A stretch of DNA of 36,335 nucleotides from positions 1 to 36,335 of the forward strand of contig PERF01000014.1 of the NCBI GenBank assembly GCA_002928495.1. Reading direction: 5' to 3'. Position numbers and translations under genes: made by a program. Positions 26,454 to 34,372 of this stretch are shown here, one piece after another (position 1 is the stretch's first letter; every line of letters begins with the position of its first letter). This stretch comes from Methylobacter sp. Lineage in GTDB: Bacteria; Pseudomonadota; Gammaproteobacteria; Methylococcales; Methylomonadaceae. A model generated the notes under the pieces. It had not been told where the DNA came from. It did not search any database and worked only from the letters and a program-made list of their open reading frames with translations.

Positions 26454-26679
26454 CAGTAAAGGGCTCCAGCGTTTGAGTGTGGTTTTTTTCAAGTAGAATA
26501 TTCACTTTCTGTTCTGCCTCCTGCAGCGCCGCTTGGCAGCTTCGGGTCAGATTAACGCCGCGTTCGAAGGCTTTCAGCGATTCTTCCAGAGAAATATCGC
26601 CTTGTTCCAATTGGCTTACCAGTTGTTCAAGTTCAGCTAAGGATTCTTCAAAGGAAACGGGCGTTTTCTTTTTAGGCAT
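26446..26679 (-). CDS. xseB: Exodeoxyribonuclease VII small subunit
   Basis: A 77-residue helical protein with the family signature [20 protein letters not shown], then [20 protein letters not shown]. It binds XseA to form exonuclease VII, which degrades single-stranded DNA. The ATG at 26679 gives [12 protein letters not shown], the usual start; a TTG nine codons upstream is less likely. It heads a minus-strand unit with ispA and apt, and is divergent from parE. Confidence 0.95.
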   Translation of the reverse strand: MPKKKTPVSFEESLAELEQLVSQLEQGDISLEESLKAFERGVNLTRSCQAALQEAEQKVNILLEKNHTQTLEPFTDE

Positions 26680-26758
26680 AAGCAGAGCAAATAAAGGTTG
26701 CGGCAAAAGATTAAGCGCCAGATTATAGCTGAATTTAATAAAGAGTATTTAGGGAAGT

Positions 26759-28648
26759 ATGTCCACAGATTACAACGCAGCGGCAATAGAAGTTTTAAGC
26801 GGATTGGAACCGGTTCGCAAACGGCCCGGTATGTATACCGATACCAGCAGGCCAAACCACTTGGTGCAGGAGGTGGTGGATAATAGTGTCGACGAGGCTA
26901 TGGCCGGGTTTGCCAGCCGGATAGCGGTAGTGCTTTTCCGGGACGGTAGTATCGGCGTGACCGATAACGGCCGCGGCATGCCGGTGGATATTCATCCCGA
27001 GCAAGGGATTCCCGGTGTGGAAGTGATTTTGAGTACGCTGCACGCAGGCGGCAAGTTTTCCAATAAAAATTACCAGTTTTCCGGTGGTCTGCATGGCGTT
27101 GGGGTGTCGGTAGTGAATGCTTTGTCGGCCCGTTTGGATGTGGAAGTGAAACGCGATGGCAAGCGTTATCACATGGCATTTGGCGATGGCGAGAAATTGG
27201 AAGCATTGACTGAAATCGGTAATGTCGCTAAGAGCGATACCGGGACTATGGTCAAATTTTGGCCTAACGGCAAGTACTTCGATTCGAATAAAGTTTCAGT
27301 GCCCCGGCTTGTCCATAATTTACGCGCGAAGGCTGTGTTATGTCCGGGCTTGAAAATTTCTCTGGCGGTTGAAGCCAGCGAAGAGCATTTTGAATGGTAT
27401 TACCAGGACGGTTTAAAAGACTATCTGCTGGACCGGGTTGGCGGCATTGAGTTTTTACCGGCACAGCCGTTTATGGGCAGTTTTTCGGGTGACCACGAAG
27501 CAGTGGATTGGGTGGTGGTGTGGGCTCTGGAAAATGCCGGGGAGGTATTGGCCGAAAGCTACGTGAATTTGGTACCGACGCCTCAGGGCGGCACCCATGT
27601 CAATGGCCTTAGAGTCGGCTTGACCGAAGCGATCCGAGAGTTTTGCGATTTTCGGAACTTATTGCCGCGTGGTGTCAAAGTGGCGCCCGAGGACGTTTGG
27701 GATAATTGCCATTTTGTGCTGTCGGCCAAATTGGAAGATCCGCAGTTTTCCGGGCAAACCAAGGAGCGCTTGAGTTCGCGTGAATGCGTGGCGTTTATTT
27801 CCGGTATCGCCAAAGACAGTTTCAGCCTGTGGTTGAATCAGCACCCGTCGGAAGGCGAGAAAATTGCCGAGATTATTATTGCCAATTCTCAGAAACGTTT
27901 GCGCGACAGTAAAAAAGTCGTGCGTAAAAAAATCACGACGGGGCCGGCTTTGCCGGGCAAACTGGCGGATTGCTCGGCACAGGACATTAATCGCACGGAG
28001 TTGTTTCTGGTAGAGGGCGATTCCGCCGGCGGTTCCGCCAAGCAGGCCCGCGATCGAGAGTTTCAAGCCATCATGCCGCTACGCGGAAAAATTCTTAATA
28101 CCTGGGAGATTGAGTCCGCTCAAGTGATGGTGTCGCAAGAGGTGCACGATATTGCTGTGGCTTTGGGGATTGAACCCGGCTCCAGCGATTTGCAAAATCT
28201 ACGCTATGGTAAGGTCTGCATTCTGGCCGATGCCGATTCCGACGGCAATCATATTGCCACTTTGATCTGCGCGTTGTTCTACCAGCATTTTAATGCTCTG
28301 GTTCATGCCGGCCATGTCTTTGTTGCCATGCCGCCCTTGTACCGCATCGATGTCGGCAAAAGAGTGTTTTACGCGCTGGATGAGGCCGAGCGGCTGGCCG
28401 TGTTGGACCGTATCAAGGCGGAAAAAATTAAAGGCTCGATCAATGTGCAACGGTTCAAAGGTTTAGGGGAAATGAATCCCGGCCAGCTTAGGGAAACCAC
28501 AATGAATCCGGATACCCGGAGATTAGTGCAATTAACCGTAACCGAAGGCGACGATACTACCGGGCAACTGGATTTATTATTAGCCAAAAAGCGCTCGTTG
28601 GATCGGAAAACTTGGTTGGAAAGCAAAGGCAATCTGGCAGTACTATAG
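26759..28648 (+). CDS. parE: DNA topoisomerase IV subunit B
   Basis: A complete 629-residue type IIA topoisomerase subunit. The GHKL ATPase domain shows VDNSVDEAMAG, TDNGRGMPVDIHPEQG and SGGLHGVGVSVVNALS. The transducer follows, then the Toprim domain with LVEGDSAGGSAKQARDR and LADADSDGNHIATL, and the final QRFKGLGEMNPGQLRETTM segment. DADSDG, the ParE form rather than DADVDG, and the lack of the GyrB insertion of about 165 residues separate it from GyrB. With ParC it separates daughter chromosomes. No parC gene is nearby. Confidence 0.96.
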   Translation: MSTDYNAAAIEVLSGLEPVRKRPGMYTDTSRPNHLVQEVVDNSVDEAMAGFASRIAVVLFRDGSIGVTDNGRGMPVDIHPEQGIPGVEVILSTLHAGGKFSNKNYQFSGGLHGVGVSVVNALSARLDVEVKRDGKRYHMAFGDGEKLEALTEIGNVAKSDTGTMVKFWPNGKYFDSNKVSVPRLVHNLRAKAVLCPGLKISLAVEASEEHFEWYYQDGLKDYLLDRVGGIEFLPAQPFMGSFSGDHEAVDWVVVWALENAGEVLAESYVNLVPTPQGGTHVNGLRVGLTEAIREFCDFRNLLPRGVKVAPEDVWDNCHFVLSAKLEDPQFSGQTKERLSSRECVAFISGIAKDSFSLWLNQHPSEGEKIAEIIIANSQKRLRDSKKVVRKKITTGPALPGKLADCSAQDINRTELFLVEGDSAGGSAKQARDREFQAIMPLRGKILNTWEIESAQVMVSQEVHDIAVALGIEPGSSDLQNLRYGKVCILADADSDGNHIATLICALFYQHFNALVHAGHVFVAMPPLYRIDVGKRVFYALDEAERLAVLDRIKAEKIKGSINVQRFKGLGEMNPGQLRETTMNPDTRRLVQLTVTEGDDTTGQLDLLLAKKRSLDRKTWLESKGNLAVL

Positions 28649-28719
28649 AACACTGGCGGTTATGATTAATTTCGTTAAAATAGCGCGCTGTTTCAGTCAG
28701 TACACATCGAGGTCAATTA

Positions 28720-29070
28720 ATGAGCGAGCAAGCGATAACGCCTTCTAGCGGCGGTTCGGATATATTTTCCAGTGCATTTTTACTGACCAATGTCGGTGCG
28801 CCGTTTATTATCGGTATGGCGGTAGGCTATTTTGCCAAGAAAATGCTGAAATTGGCTTTATTAGTCGGCGGCGGCGCCTTGGTTTTGTTATTTGTTACCG
28901 AGTATTACGGCCTTATCACGATTAGCGACAGCAATCTGCAAAATGCCGCCAGCATCGCTACCGAAGCGACCAAAGAATCCGGCAGTTTTTTAGTTAACCG
29001 GCTCTCCACAATTACCAGCCGAGGGGTTAGTGCCGTCACCGGCTTTTATTTCGGCCTTAAGCTGGGTTGA
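28720..29070 (+). CDS. FUN14-domain small membrane protein
   Basis: A 116-residue protein with two or three membrane segments: GAPFIIGMAVGYFAKKMLKLALLVGGGALVLLFV, then a polar stretch, and a final glycine-containing hydrophobic part ending FYFGLKLG. The opening GxPFxxGxxxGYxxKKxxK pattern fits FUN14 (PF04930), found in many bacteria and in mitochondrial mitophagy receptors; its bacterial role is unknown. GAGGT at good spacing precedes the ATG. It stands alone between parE and the PA3496-family gene. Confidence 0.75.
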   Translation: MSEQAITPSSGGSDIFSSAFLLTNVGAPFIIGMAVGYFAKKMLKLALLVGGGALVLLFVTEYYGLITISDSNLQNAASIATEATKESGSFLVNRLSTITSRGVSAVTGFYFGLKLG

Positions 29071-29281
29071 TCTCAAGTTTTTCAAGGTTAGCAGCATTCA
29101 GCAACGCCTTTGTTCTCGATATTAAGCAAAGCGGCTTCTTGCCGTGGGCGAGCCGTCACAATAAATTTTACTTGCCCGGTTGACAGCCGCCAGCCGCATA
29201 TTATTATTTTTGTGTAGGTGCCCGTATGCTGACAGATTGGGCAAATGTTCTAAATGCGATTTTTTTAGGTCATCAACACGT

Positions 29282-29539
29282 ATGGTAAAGAAAACTCAAA
29301 AGCCCTCTTCTAATTCAACTTCTGAACTTGCAGGAGCCGAGCCGGAAACCGAGAAAGTTAAAAACGAAGTCGAAATTGATGAAGATTTTGAAATGAGTGA
29401 CGATTTTATAAACTTCCCCACTGAAAGTGAAAAAGCCGCCAAAAAAATGGCTGCCCGCCGTAAAATTGAAATGTATTGGGAAAAAAAGCGGTTGCAAGAA
29501 CAATTAGGTGATTTAGACGACCTTGATCTTGATTTTTAA
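29282..29539 (+). CDS. PA3496-family small acidic protein
   Basis: An 85-residue soluble protein. The N-terminal half is acidic and probably disordered (EPETEKVKNEVEIDEDFEM). The C-terminal half, KMAARRKIEMYWEKKRLQEQ followed by LGDLDDLDLDF, matches the helical core of the PA3496 family, described as a putative envelope-integrity protein. A longer reading frame reaches back to 29180, but the ATG at 29282 gives the family form. The 211 bases upstream hold no other gene. Confidence 0.7.
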   Translation: MVKKTQKPSSNSTSELAGAEPETEKVKNEVEIDEDFEMSDDFINFPTESEKAAKKMAARRKIEMYWEKKRLQEQLGDLDDLDLDF

Positions 29540-29635
29540 ATAGGTCGATTGCGAATATTTTAGTTTCAGTATGGCGTGGAAGCGATACATAAACGATATA
29601 TCTTCTTAAGAAATTCCTAAGATTATATTTTTGCC

Positions 29636-29641
29636 CTATAA
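29636..29641 (+). promoter_or_regulatory. Candidate -10 box for the lytic transglycosylase gene
   Basis: Exact TATAAT on the plus strand about 100 bases before the start. The region 17 bases upstream is a poor -35. A palindromic TTCTTAAGAA lies a little further upstream and might be an operator. Tentative. Confidence 0.35.
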
Positions 29642-29742
29642 TGGCGCCAAGTTTTTAAATAACAAATTTTATTTTTACTATGGAAGCTTTTTCAATCGCT
29701 TAAGTTTGACGTTGAAAAAGCTTGAAGCACTTGTTATCGACT

Positions 29743-30606
29743 ATGCGCTATCGTCTCTGTTCATTTTGTTTATTATTGATTCAAATGTCCTTACCGTTAG
29801 CGGCAGAGCCGGGGCCGGTTAATTTAAAGCAACTTAGGCAACAGGCTTTGGCGTTCGAGCATGGTCGAGGGATCAAACAAGATTACCGGCAGGCTCACGC
29901 GCTATATTGCCAGGCTGCGCTGGCAGGTGATGCCGAGTCCGCTTATAACCTGGGTTTTATGTATTTCTATGGCCGCGGAAATGCCCGTAATTTGCCTATG
30001 GCAATGTATTGGTTTAAGACGGCGGCGGCTAAAGGCGACATTTACGGTAAACGTATGTTGGTGCGATTTAAGGATGCGGGTGTGACAGAAGGCGATCCGG
30101 ATTGCCATCCCGAGCCCGTGCAAGTTGCCATACCGGAAGTCAATATTGAACTTAGCCCTGACCAGAAAGTAGTGGAAACCTGGGTTAATCAGATCGCCCC
30201 TACATTCGATATTGATCCAAAATTGGTTATGGCGGTCATTCAGGCTGAATCGGCCTTCAATACCGCCGCGTTATCAAGTAAAAATGCCCAAGGTCTTATG
30301 CAGTTGATTCCCGAAACCGCTGAACGTTTTGGCGTTAAAGATGCCTGGAATCCTGTAGAAAATATCAAAGGCGGAGTAGCGTATTTGCATTGGCTTTTAC
30401 ATCATTTTTCCGGCAGGGTTGAATGGGCGCTGGCGGCTTACAACGCGGGAGAAGGCGCAGTTGACCGTTACCAAGGTATTCCTCCGTATCAGGAAACCCA
30501 AAACTATGTAAAACGAATTTTGGCAAGATACCCGAAAACCGTACATCCCATTCCCAATAAACGGCCGGCCGCTGCAATGGGTTTGCAATCACTGAGTGCT
30601 TTTTAA
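29743..30606 (+). CDS. Sel1-repeat lytic transglycosylase
   Basis: A 287-residue exported enzyme. A signal peptide is cut near PLAA. Residues about 30-100 form two Sel1-like repeats (ALYCQAALAGDAESAYNLGFMYFYG, then MAMYWFKTAAAKGD). The C-terminal SLT domain has the catalytic glutamate in IQAESAFNTAALSSKNAQGLMQLIPETAERFG and the typical WALAAYNAGEGAVDRY. It should cut glycan strands of peptidoglycan, releasing 1,6-anhydro ends. A TTG 21 bases upstream could extend the protein, but ATG at 29743 starts a proper signal peptide. The family resembles MltC/Slt-type soluble enzymes fused to repeats that bind partners. Confidence 0.9.
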   Translation: MRYRLCSFCLLLIQMSLPLAAEPGPVNLKQLRQQALAFEHGRGIKQDYRQAHALYCQAALAGDAESAYNLGFMYFYGRGNARNLPMAMYWFKTAAAKGDIYGKRMLVRFKDAGVTEGDPDCHPEPVQVAIPEVNIELSPDQKVVETWVNQIAPTFDIDPKLVMAVIQAESAFNTAALSSKNAQGLMQLIPETAERFGVKDAWNPVENIKGGVAYLHWLLHHFSGRVEWALAAYNAGEGAVDRYQGIPPYQETQNYVKRILARYPKTVHPIPNKRPAAAMGLQSLSAF

Positions 30607-30617
30607 CGCTAAAAAGC
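30598..30617. terminator. Hairpin spanning two convergent stop codons
   Basis: An 8-bp perfect stem (30598-30605 with 30610-30617) with a 4-base loop covers the stops of the lytic transglycosylase and pqiC genes, which are only two bases apart. It is AT-rich and has T runs inside the arms rather than after, so it may be a weak bidirectional terminator. Confidence 0.4.
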
Positions 30618-31202
30618 TTCAGCCAGTGCTTTGGCCAGATGCGCGCTAAACTCCCCTAAGAGCTGATTCATGGCTTGCACATTGGCCGCATAAGACAGTC
30701 CCAGGTTAGCGGTTTGCTGTTCAAAACGGCCTTTTTTAATCACATTATGGGTGGTTTCGTTGATAATGGCCCAGTCCGCCGTCAGATTGGCGACAACGCC
30801 GGGTTCGCTATCAAACCGGCTAATGTCGACTACCAAACGGTAATCCACGCCGCCGAAGGCCGACCACGGATAAGCCCGAAACGTCATGCCGGCACTTAAT
30901 TTACTCAAATCCTGGCGTATCACCTCGGCTATGGCGTCTTTTAACGGTGCCGCCCATTGATCGAGCTCAGCTATCTGAACGGTGTGATCTTGGCTGCGGG
31001 TGACAATTTGTTTACGGTTCAATACGGCGGGTAGAGTTAACGGGCCTATGCCAACGGCCGGTGCTTTTCGGTTTTCGGGCGCTGTTTCAGAAATGTTCGG
31101 CGCGGTGCTTTCCAGGATATAAAAACGCGTAGGCGGTGTGCCGGCGCAGCCATTGATAACCAGACAAACGGCTATCAGCCAACTTAATTTCATTATCTGC
31201 AT
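30609..31202 (-). CDS. pqiC: ABC-type transport auxiliary lipoprotein, PqiC family
   Basis: A 197-residue lipoprotein with lipobox INGC (Cys about 19) followed by the family opening TPPTRFYILES. This is DUF330/ABC_trans_aux, known as PqiC, which sits in the outer membrane and binds the MCE tunnel protein PqiB. GAGG lies five bases before the ATG, which follows the pqiB stop directly. It closes the pqi operon. Confidence 0.9.
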   Translation of the reverse strand: MQIMKLSWLIAVCLVINGCAGTPPTRFYILESTAPNISETAPENRKAPAVGIGPLTLPAVLNRKQIVTRSQDHTVQIAELDQWAAPLKDAIAEVIRQDLSKLSAGMTFRAYPWSAFGGVDYRLVVDISRFDSEPGVVANLTADWAIINETTHNVIKKGRFEQQTANLGLSYAANVQAMNQLLGEFSAHLAKALAEAF

Positions 31203-32786
31203 TTATTCCTCTTTTTTGCCGCGCACAAGCGCTTCAGGGTGTTGCTCAAGATAATCGGTGAGTTGCTTTAAAGAGCTGGCTGTTTCGGTTAGTTCCAGCA
31301 ACAATTGCTCGATTTGATACTGTGTGGTGGAGCCTTTTTCGAATCCTTTAAGGATTTGTTGGGCCGAGGTTAAAGTACCGTCCAGTTGGTCGAAACTATG
31401 CTGGCCGGCTCTCAGGGTTGCCGTGGCGGCCAAGGAGGTAGCCTGTAGGCTGCTGAGCGTTTGATTAAGTTGACGACTGGTTTCTTCCAGCGGCAATTTG
31501 GAAATTTTATCCAGAATCACGTTAGCGGTATGGGTAAACTGGTCGAACGAACTCGCCATGGTCGGAAATTCGGGATACAGGTTGTGATATCGGCTATAGC
31601 TGATCTTGCTGTTGGGATAAAAATCCAAATCCACCAATAATTGGCCGGTTAACAAGCTGCCGGTCTGTAACTGGGCGCGCAAGCCTTTTTCAATCAGCTG
31701 GTTGATGAGTTCTTTGTCGTTGATATTGGCCTGATTATTGATTTTACGCAGGCGTTCGAGCTCAAGTTCGACGATAACCGGAACGCTGATTTCAGCGGTT
31801 TTTTCGTCAATTTCAAGCGTTATATCGGTAACTTTGCCAATCGGCAAGCCGCGTAACTGAACCGGAGCGCCAAGGTTTAAGCCGCGTAACGAACCACTAA
31901 AATGCATGACATACTTTAATGTTTTGGTATAGATTTTTTCAGTCGAGAGATCATAGTTGTCGTAAAGTTTAAAAGTCTCGTTTGCCGGCGCTGTATCGAC
32001 CGTGGCGTCCTGTTCTGAGGTTCTAAAGGCAATGCCGCCGCTTAAAATCGAGATCAATGGCCCCGTTCTGACTTTAAGACCTTCTGAGCTGGCTGACAAA
32101 TCAACGCCGCTGTTGATCCAGAAACGGGTATTTTTTCTGACAAATTGATCGTACGGCGCATTGATGAAAACGGTTAACAGAATAGTATTGCCTTGGTGCG
32201 AAAGTTGATGGCTGAGTACCTCACCGGCATTAATACCGTGAAAATAAATTTGCGTACCGGGATGCATGGAGCCCAGTTCGGTGGTTTCCAGAATAAATTG
32301 TTTACCATCGGTTGTGGTTTTCAACACCGGCGCCGATTTCATACCGATAAAATGCCGCTCGGGGTCACCGTCTCCCGGCGCAATCTCAATATAAGGCCCG
32401 GAAATCAAGGTGCCTAGGCCGGATACGCCAGCCAAACCGACTTCCGGCCTCACAACCCAAAACCGGGTATTTTTATTAAGAAAATTGTCGGCGCCGTTGT
32501 TCATTTGGGCACTGACGCTAATGGTTTTCCGGTCTTGGTTGATGGTAATGCTGGTTACTTTACCGATTTCAACATCAAGATATTTGATCTTTGTTTTGTC
32601 TATCTCCAGGCCTTCGGCGGTTGGAAACTCAATAGTGATTTCAGGGCCTTTGTCATGCACTGATTTAAATATCAGCCAGCCGCTGACCAGCACCGCCACT
32701 ACCGGTAATAACCAAACTAAAGGCAGTTCGGCTCGTTTGCTTAACTCAGGCGCTTCGGACTGATAATTGTCGTTGAAATCATTCAT
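31203..32786 (-). CDS. pqiB: MCE-domain intermembrane lipid transport protein PqiB
   Basis: A 527-residue protein with one N-terminal membrane helix (LPLVWLLPVVAVLVSGWLI) and three MCE repeats, each starting like GPEITIEFPTAEGLEIDKTKIKY, with GxPVxLRGLPIGKVTDITLE in the third. A C-terminal helical part follows (about 430-527), used in the family to form the needle-like tube across the periplasm. The reading frame extends upstream to 32912, but the ATG at 32786 overlaps the pqiA stop by eight bases and gives the normal MNDFNDNYQSEAPE start. It is slightly shorter than E. coli PqiB (546 residues). Confidence 0.93.
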   Translation of the reverse strand: MNDFNDNYQSEAPELSKRAELPLVWLLPVVAVLVSGWLIFKSVHDKGPEITIEFPTAEGLEIDKTKIKYLDVEIGKVTSITINQDRKTISVSAQMNNGADNFLNKNTRFWVVRPEVGLAGVSGLGTLISGPYIEIAPGDGDPERHFIGMKSAPVLKTTTDGKQFILETTELGSMHPGTQIYFHGINAGEVLSHQLSHQGNTILLTVFINAPYDQFVRKNTRFWINSGVDLSASSEGLKVRTGPLISILSGGIAFRTSEQDATVDTAPANETFKLYDNYDLSTEKIYTKTLKYVMHFSGSLRGLNLGAPVQLRGLPIGKVTDITLEIDEKTAEISVPVIVELELERLRKINNQANINDKELINQLIEKGLRAQLQTGSLLTGQLLVDLDFYPNSKISYSRYHNLYPEFPTMASSFDQFTHTANVILDKISKLPLEETSRQLNQTLSSLQATSLAATATLRAGQHSFDQLDGTLTSAQQILKGFEKGSTTQYQIEQLLLELTETASSLKQLTDYLEQHPEALVRGKKEE

Positions 32787-33396
32787 AATCTTGATTATCC
32801 CAAAGCAAGCGGGGATCGAAACTTTTGGCGGCAAACATGGTAAATACCACCACCGCGGCAAAAGCCGTGGCGGCTGAACCGGCAATGACCTGGGCGACAC
32901 CGCCCAGATCAACCAGCGAAACTAAAATTGAGATCATAAAAATATCCAGCATGGACCAGCGGCCAACGAAAAGAATGACCCGGTAAATCCGGGTCCACCT
33001 TCGGGCATGACCTTGCCATTGCAAGTGAACATAAAGTAGCAACAGTGCCAATCCCAGCATTTTCAAAAGCGGCACTAAAATGCTGGCAATCAATACCAAG
33101 GCGGCAATCGGCACCATATCGCTATTAGCCAGGGCAATAATACCGCCGATGATGGTATGGGGCTCGCCCACGCCAAATTTGGTGATGGTCATTATCGGGA
33201 ACAAGTTGGCCGGAACATACAAGGCCAAGCTGCCGATCAATAAAGCCAGGGTTTTTTGTTGGCTGTGAGGAATCCGGCCGTGCAGGCGGCAGCCGCACAA
33301 GGGACAAAATCGGCGTTGGCGGGCTTGGCTTAAGGTCCCGCAATCATGGCACCGGATCAAACCTTGGCGGATGGCCGAGTTATTGATTTTGCTCAT
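32779..33396 (-). CDS. PqiA-domain membrane protein, second half
   Basis: A 205-residue inner-membrane protein with a zinc-ribbon-like CHDCG...FCPLCGC at the N terminus and four membrane segments. In E. coli, PqiA is one chain with two such modules; here they are separate genes, and this is the second. ATG at 33396 overlaps the first gene's end by 17 bases, so they are coupled. Likely forms a pair with the neighbour and recruits PqiB. Confidence 0.88.
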   Translation of the reverse strand: MSKINNSAIRQGLIRCHDCGTLSQARQRRFCPLCGCRLHGRIPHSQQKTLALLIGSLALYVPANLFPIMTITKFGVGEPHTIIGGIIALANSDMVPIAALVLIASILVPLLKMLGLALLLLYVHLQWQGHARRWTRIYRVILFVGRWSMLDIFMISILVSLVDLGGVAQVIAGSAATAFAAVVVFTMFAAKSFDPRLLWDNQDYE

Positions 33397-34003
33397 GGTT
33401 TAGTTGGGCAATTTGCCGCCAGAATAAAGGGTTGTCCAGATTACTGGCCAACATACCGGTGATCAGTAGTAAGGCAATAAAAGCACACAACCCCAAGCCA
33501 AAATGCAATTCAGCCATGGAGCTCAGTTTTACGCAGGCGACAATAATGCCTAAAGTGTACACTTCCAGCATGGCCCATTCGCCCAGGTGTTGCAACCAGC
33601 GTAACCAATTCGGCAGGGCGGGGTGAAAACGCCGGAAATAAAGATGCCCGCTAATGAGCAGTGACAGCACAATGTTTATTGCCGGAAATAACATGCTGGA
33701 TAGAAAAACCAGCACGGCCAGTGCCCACATATTCTCGGCAAACAGTGCCGACACGCCCGACCATAACGTGCCGTCCTGATCCTTGCCAAGCAGTTTAATG
33801 CCCACCAGCGGCAGTAAGTTCGCGGGAAATAGTAAAATCAAGCCCGTCAGCGACAATGCTAATGTGCGCTCAATGCTGTTTTGTGTTGGCCTGTGCAGCA
33901 AACAACCGCAACGTGGACAATGCGCTTTTTCGCCTACTTCAGGCTGTCCTGCATGAATAAGTAAATCGCATTCGGGGCAGGCATCCAGTTGAATTTCATA
34001 CAT
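33380..34003 (-). CDS. pqiA: PqiA-domain membrane protein, first half
   Basis: A 207-residue inner-membrane protein with CPECD near residue 9 and CPRCGC near residue 31, another zinc-ribbon-like pair, and four hydrophobic segments such as ALSLTGLILLFPANLLPLVG. It is the first gene of the pqiA-pqiA-pqiB-pqiC unit. Known Pqi systems act in membrane integrity and lipid movement, and are induced by redox stress in E. coli. The region 34004-34068 should hold its promoter; no clear box is seen. Confidence 0.88.
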   Translation of the reverse strand: MYEIQLDACPECDLLIHAGQPEVGEKAHCPRCGCLLHRPTQNSIERTLALSLTGLILLFPANLLPLVGIKLLGKDQDGTLWSGVSALFAENMWALAVLVFLSSMLFPAINIVLSLLISGHLYFRRFHPALPNWLRWLQHLGEWAMLEVYTLGIIVACVKLSSMAELHFGLGLCAFIALLLITGMLASNLDNPLFWRQIAQLNHEQNQ

Positions 34004-34068
34004 TGGGAGTCTAAATTTTAAGATTTACAGATTCGGCAACCTGTATTGATGGATATTGAGCGGGTTCA

Positions 34069-34278
34069 ATGTTATATCAGTCCACAACCGCTAAGATAGC
34101 AAAAATCGAGAAAAATTACCTGTTACTTAACATTGACCAGTTTGGCAAAATTAAGTTTGAAAAACTGCGGGGATTAAAGCAATCAGATGCTTATAGACTT
34201 ATTTTAGTAAATGCGGCGGGTGCTCGCGGTGCAATCATCTTTAGTCCGCAGTGTCGATTCTATGACCTAGAAATCTGA
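34069..34278 (+). CDS. Small hypothetical protein, 69 residues
   Basis: An open frame from ATG 34069 to a stop at 34276. The sequence alternates charged and hydrophobic residues (KIAKIEKNYLLLNIDQFG, then AYRLILVNAAGARGAIIF), suggesting a small beta-rich soluble protein. No family is recognised and the ribosome binding site is weak. It lies divergent from pqiA with 65 bases between. It may be real, but chance cannot be excluded. Confidence 0.4.
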   Translation: MLYQSTTAKIAKIEKNYLLLNIDQFGKIKFEKLRGLKQSDAYRLILVNAAGARGAIIFSPQCRFYDLEI

Positions 34279-34372
34279 AGCAAAGTCGAAAGTTACCAGG
34301 AAACTAAAACAAAGCAAAAATCTGTCCTAAACTTTATTGCATGCCAAATTTAATTGCCGAGGTTTTTAGTTA

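Noticed and set aside
32787-32912. An N-terminal extension of PqiB by 42 residues
   Set aside because: The extension lies wholly within pqiA coding sequence and is out-of-frame-like (Arg, Pro, Trp rich); the overlapping ATG at 32786 fits the family.
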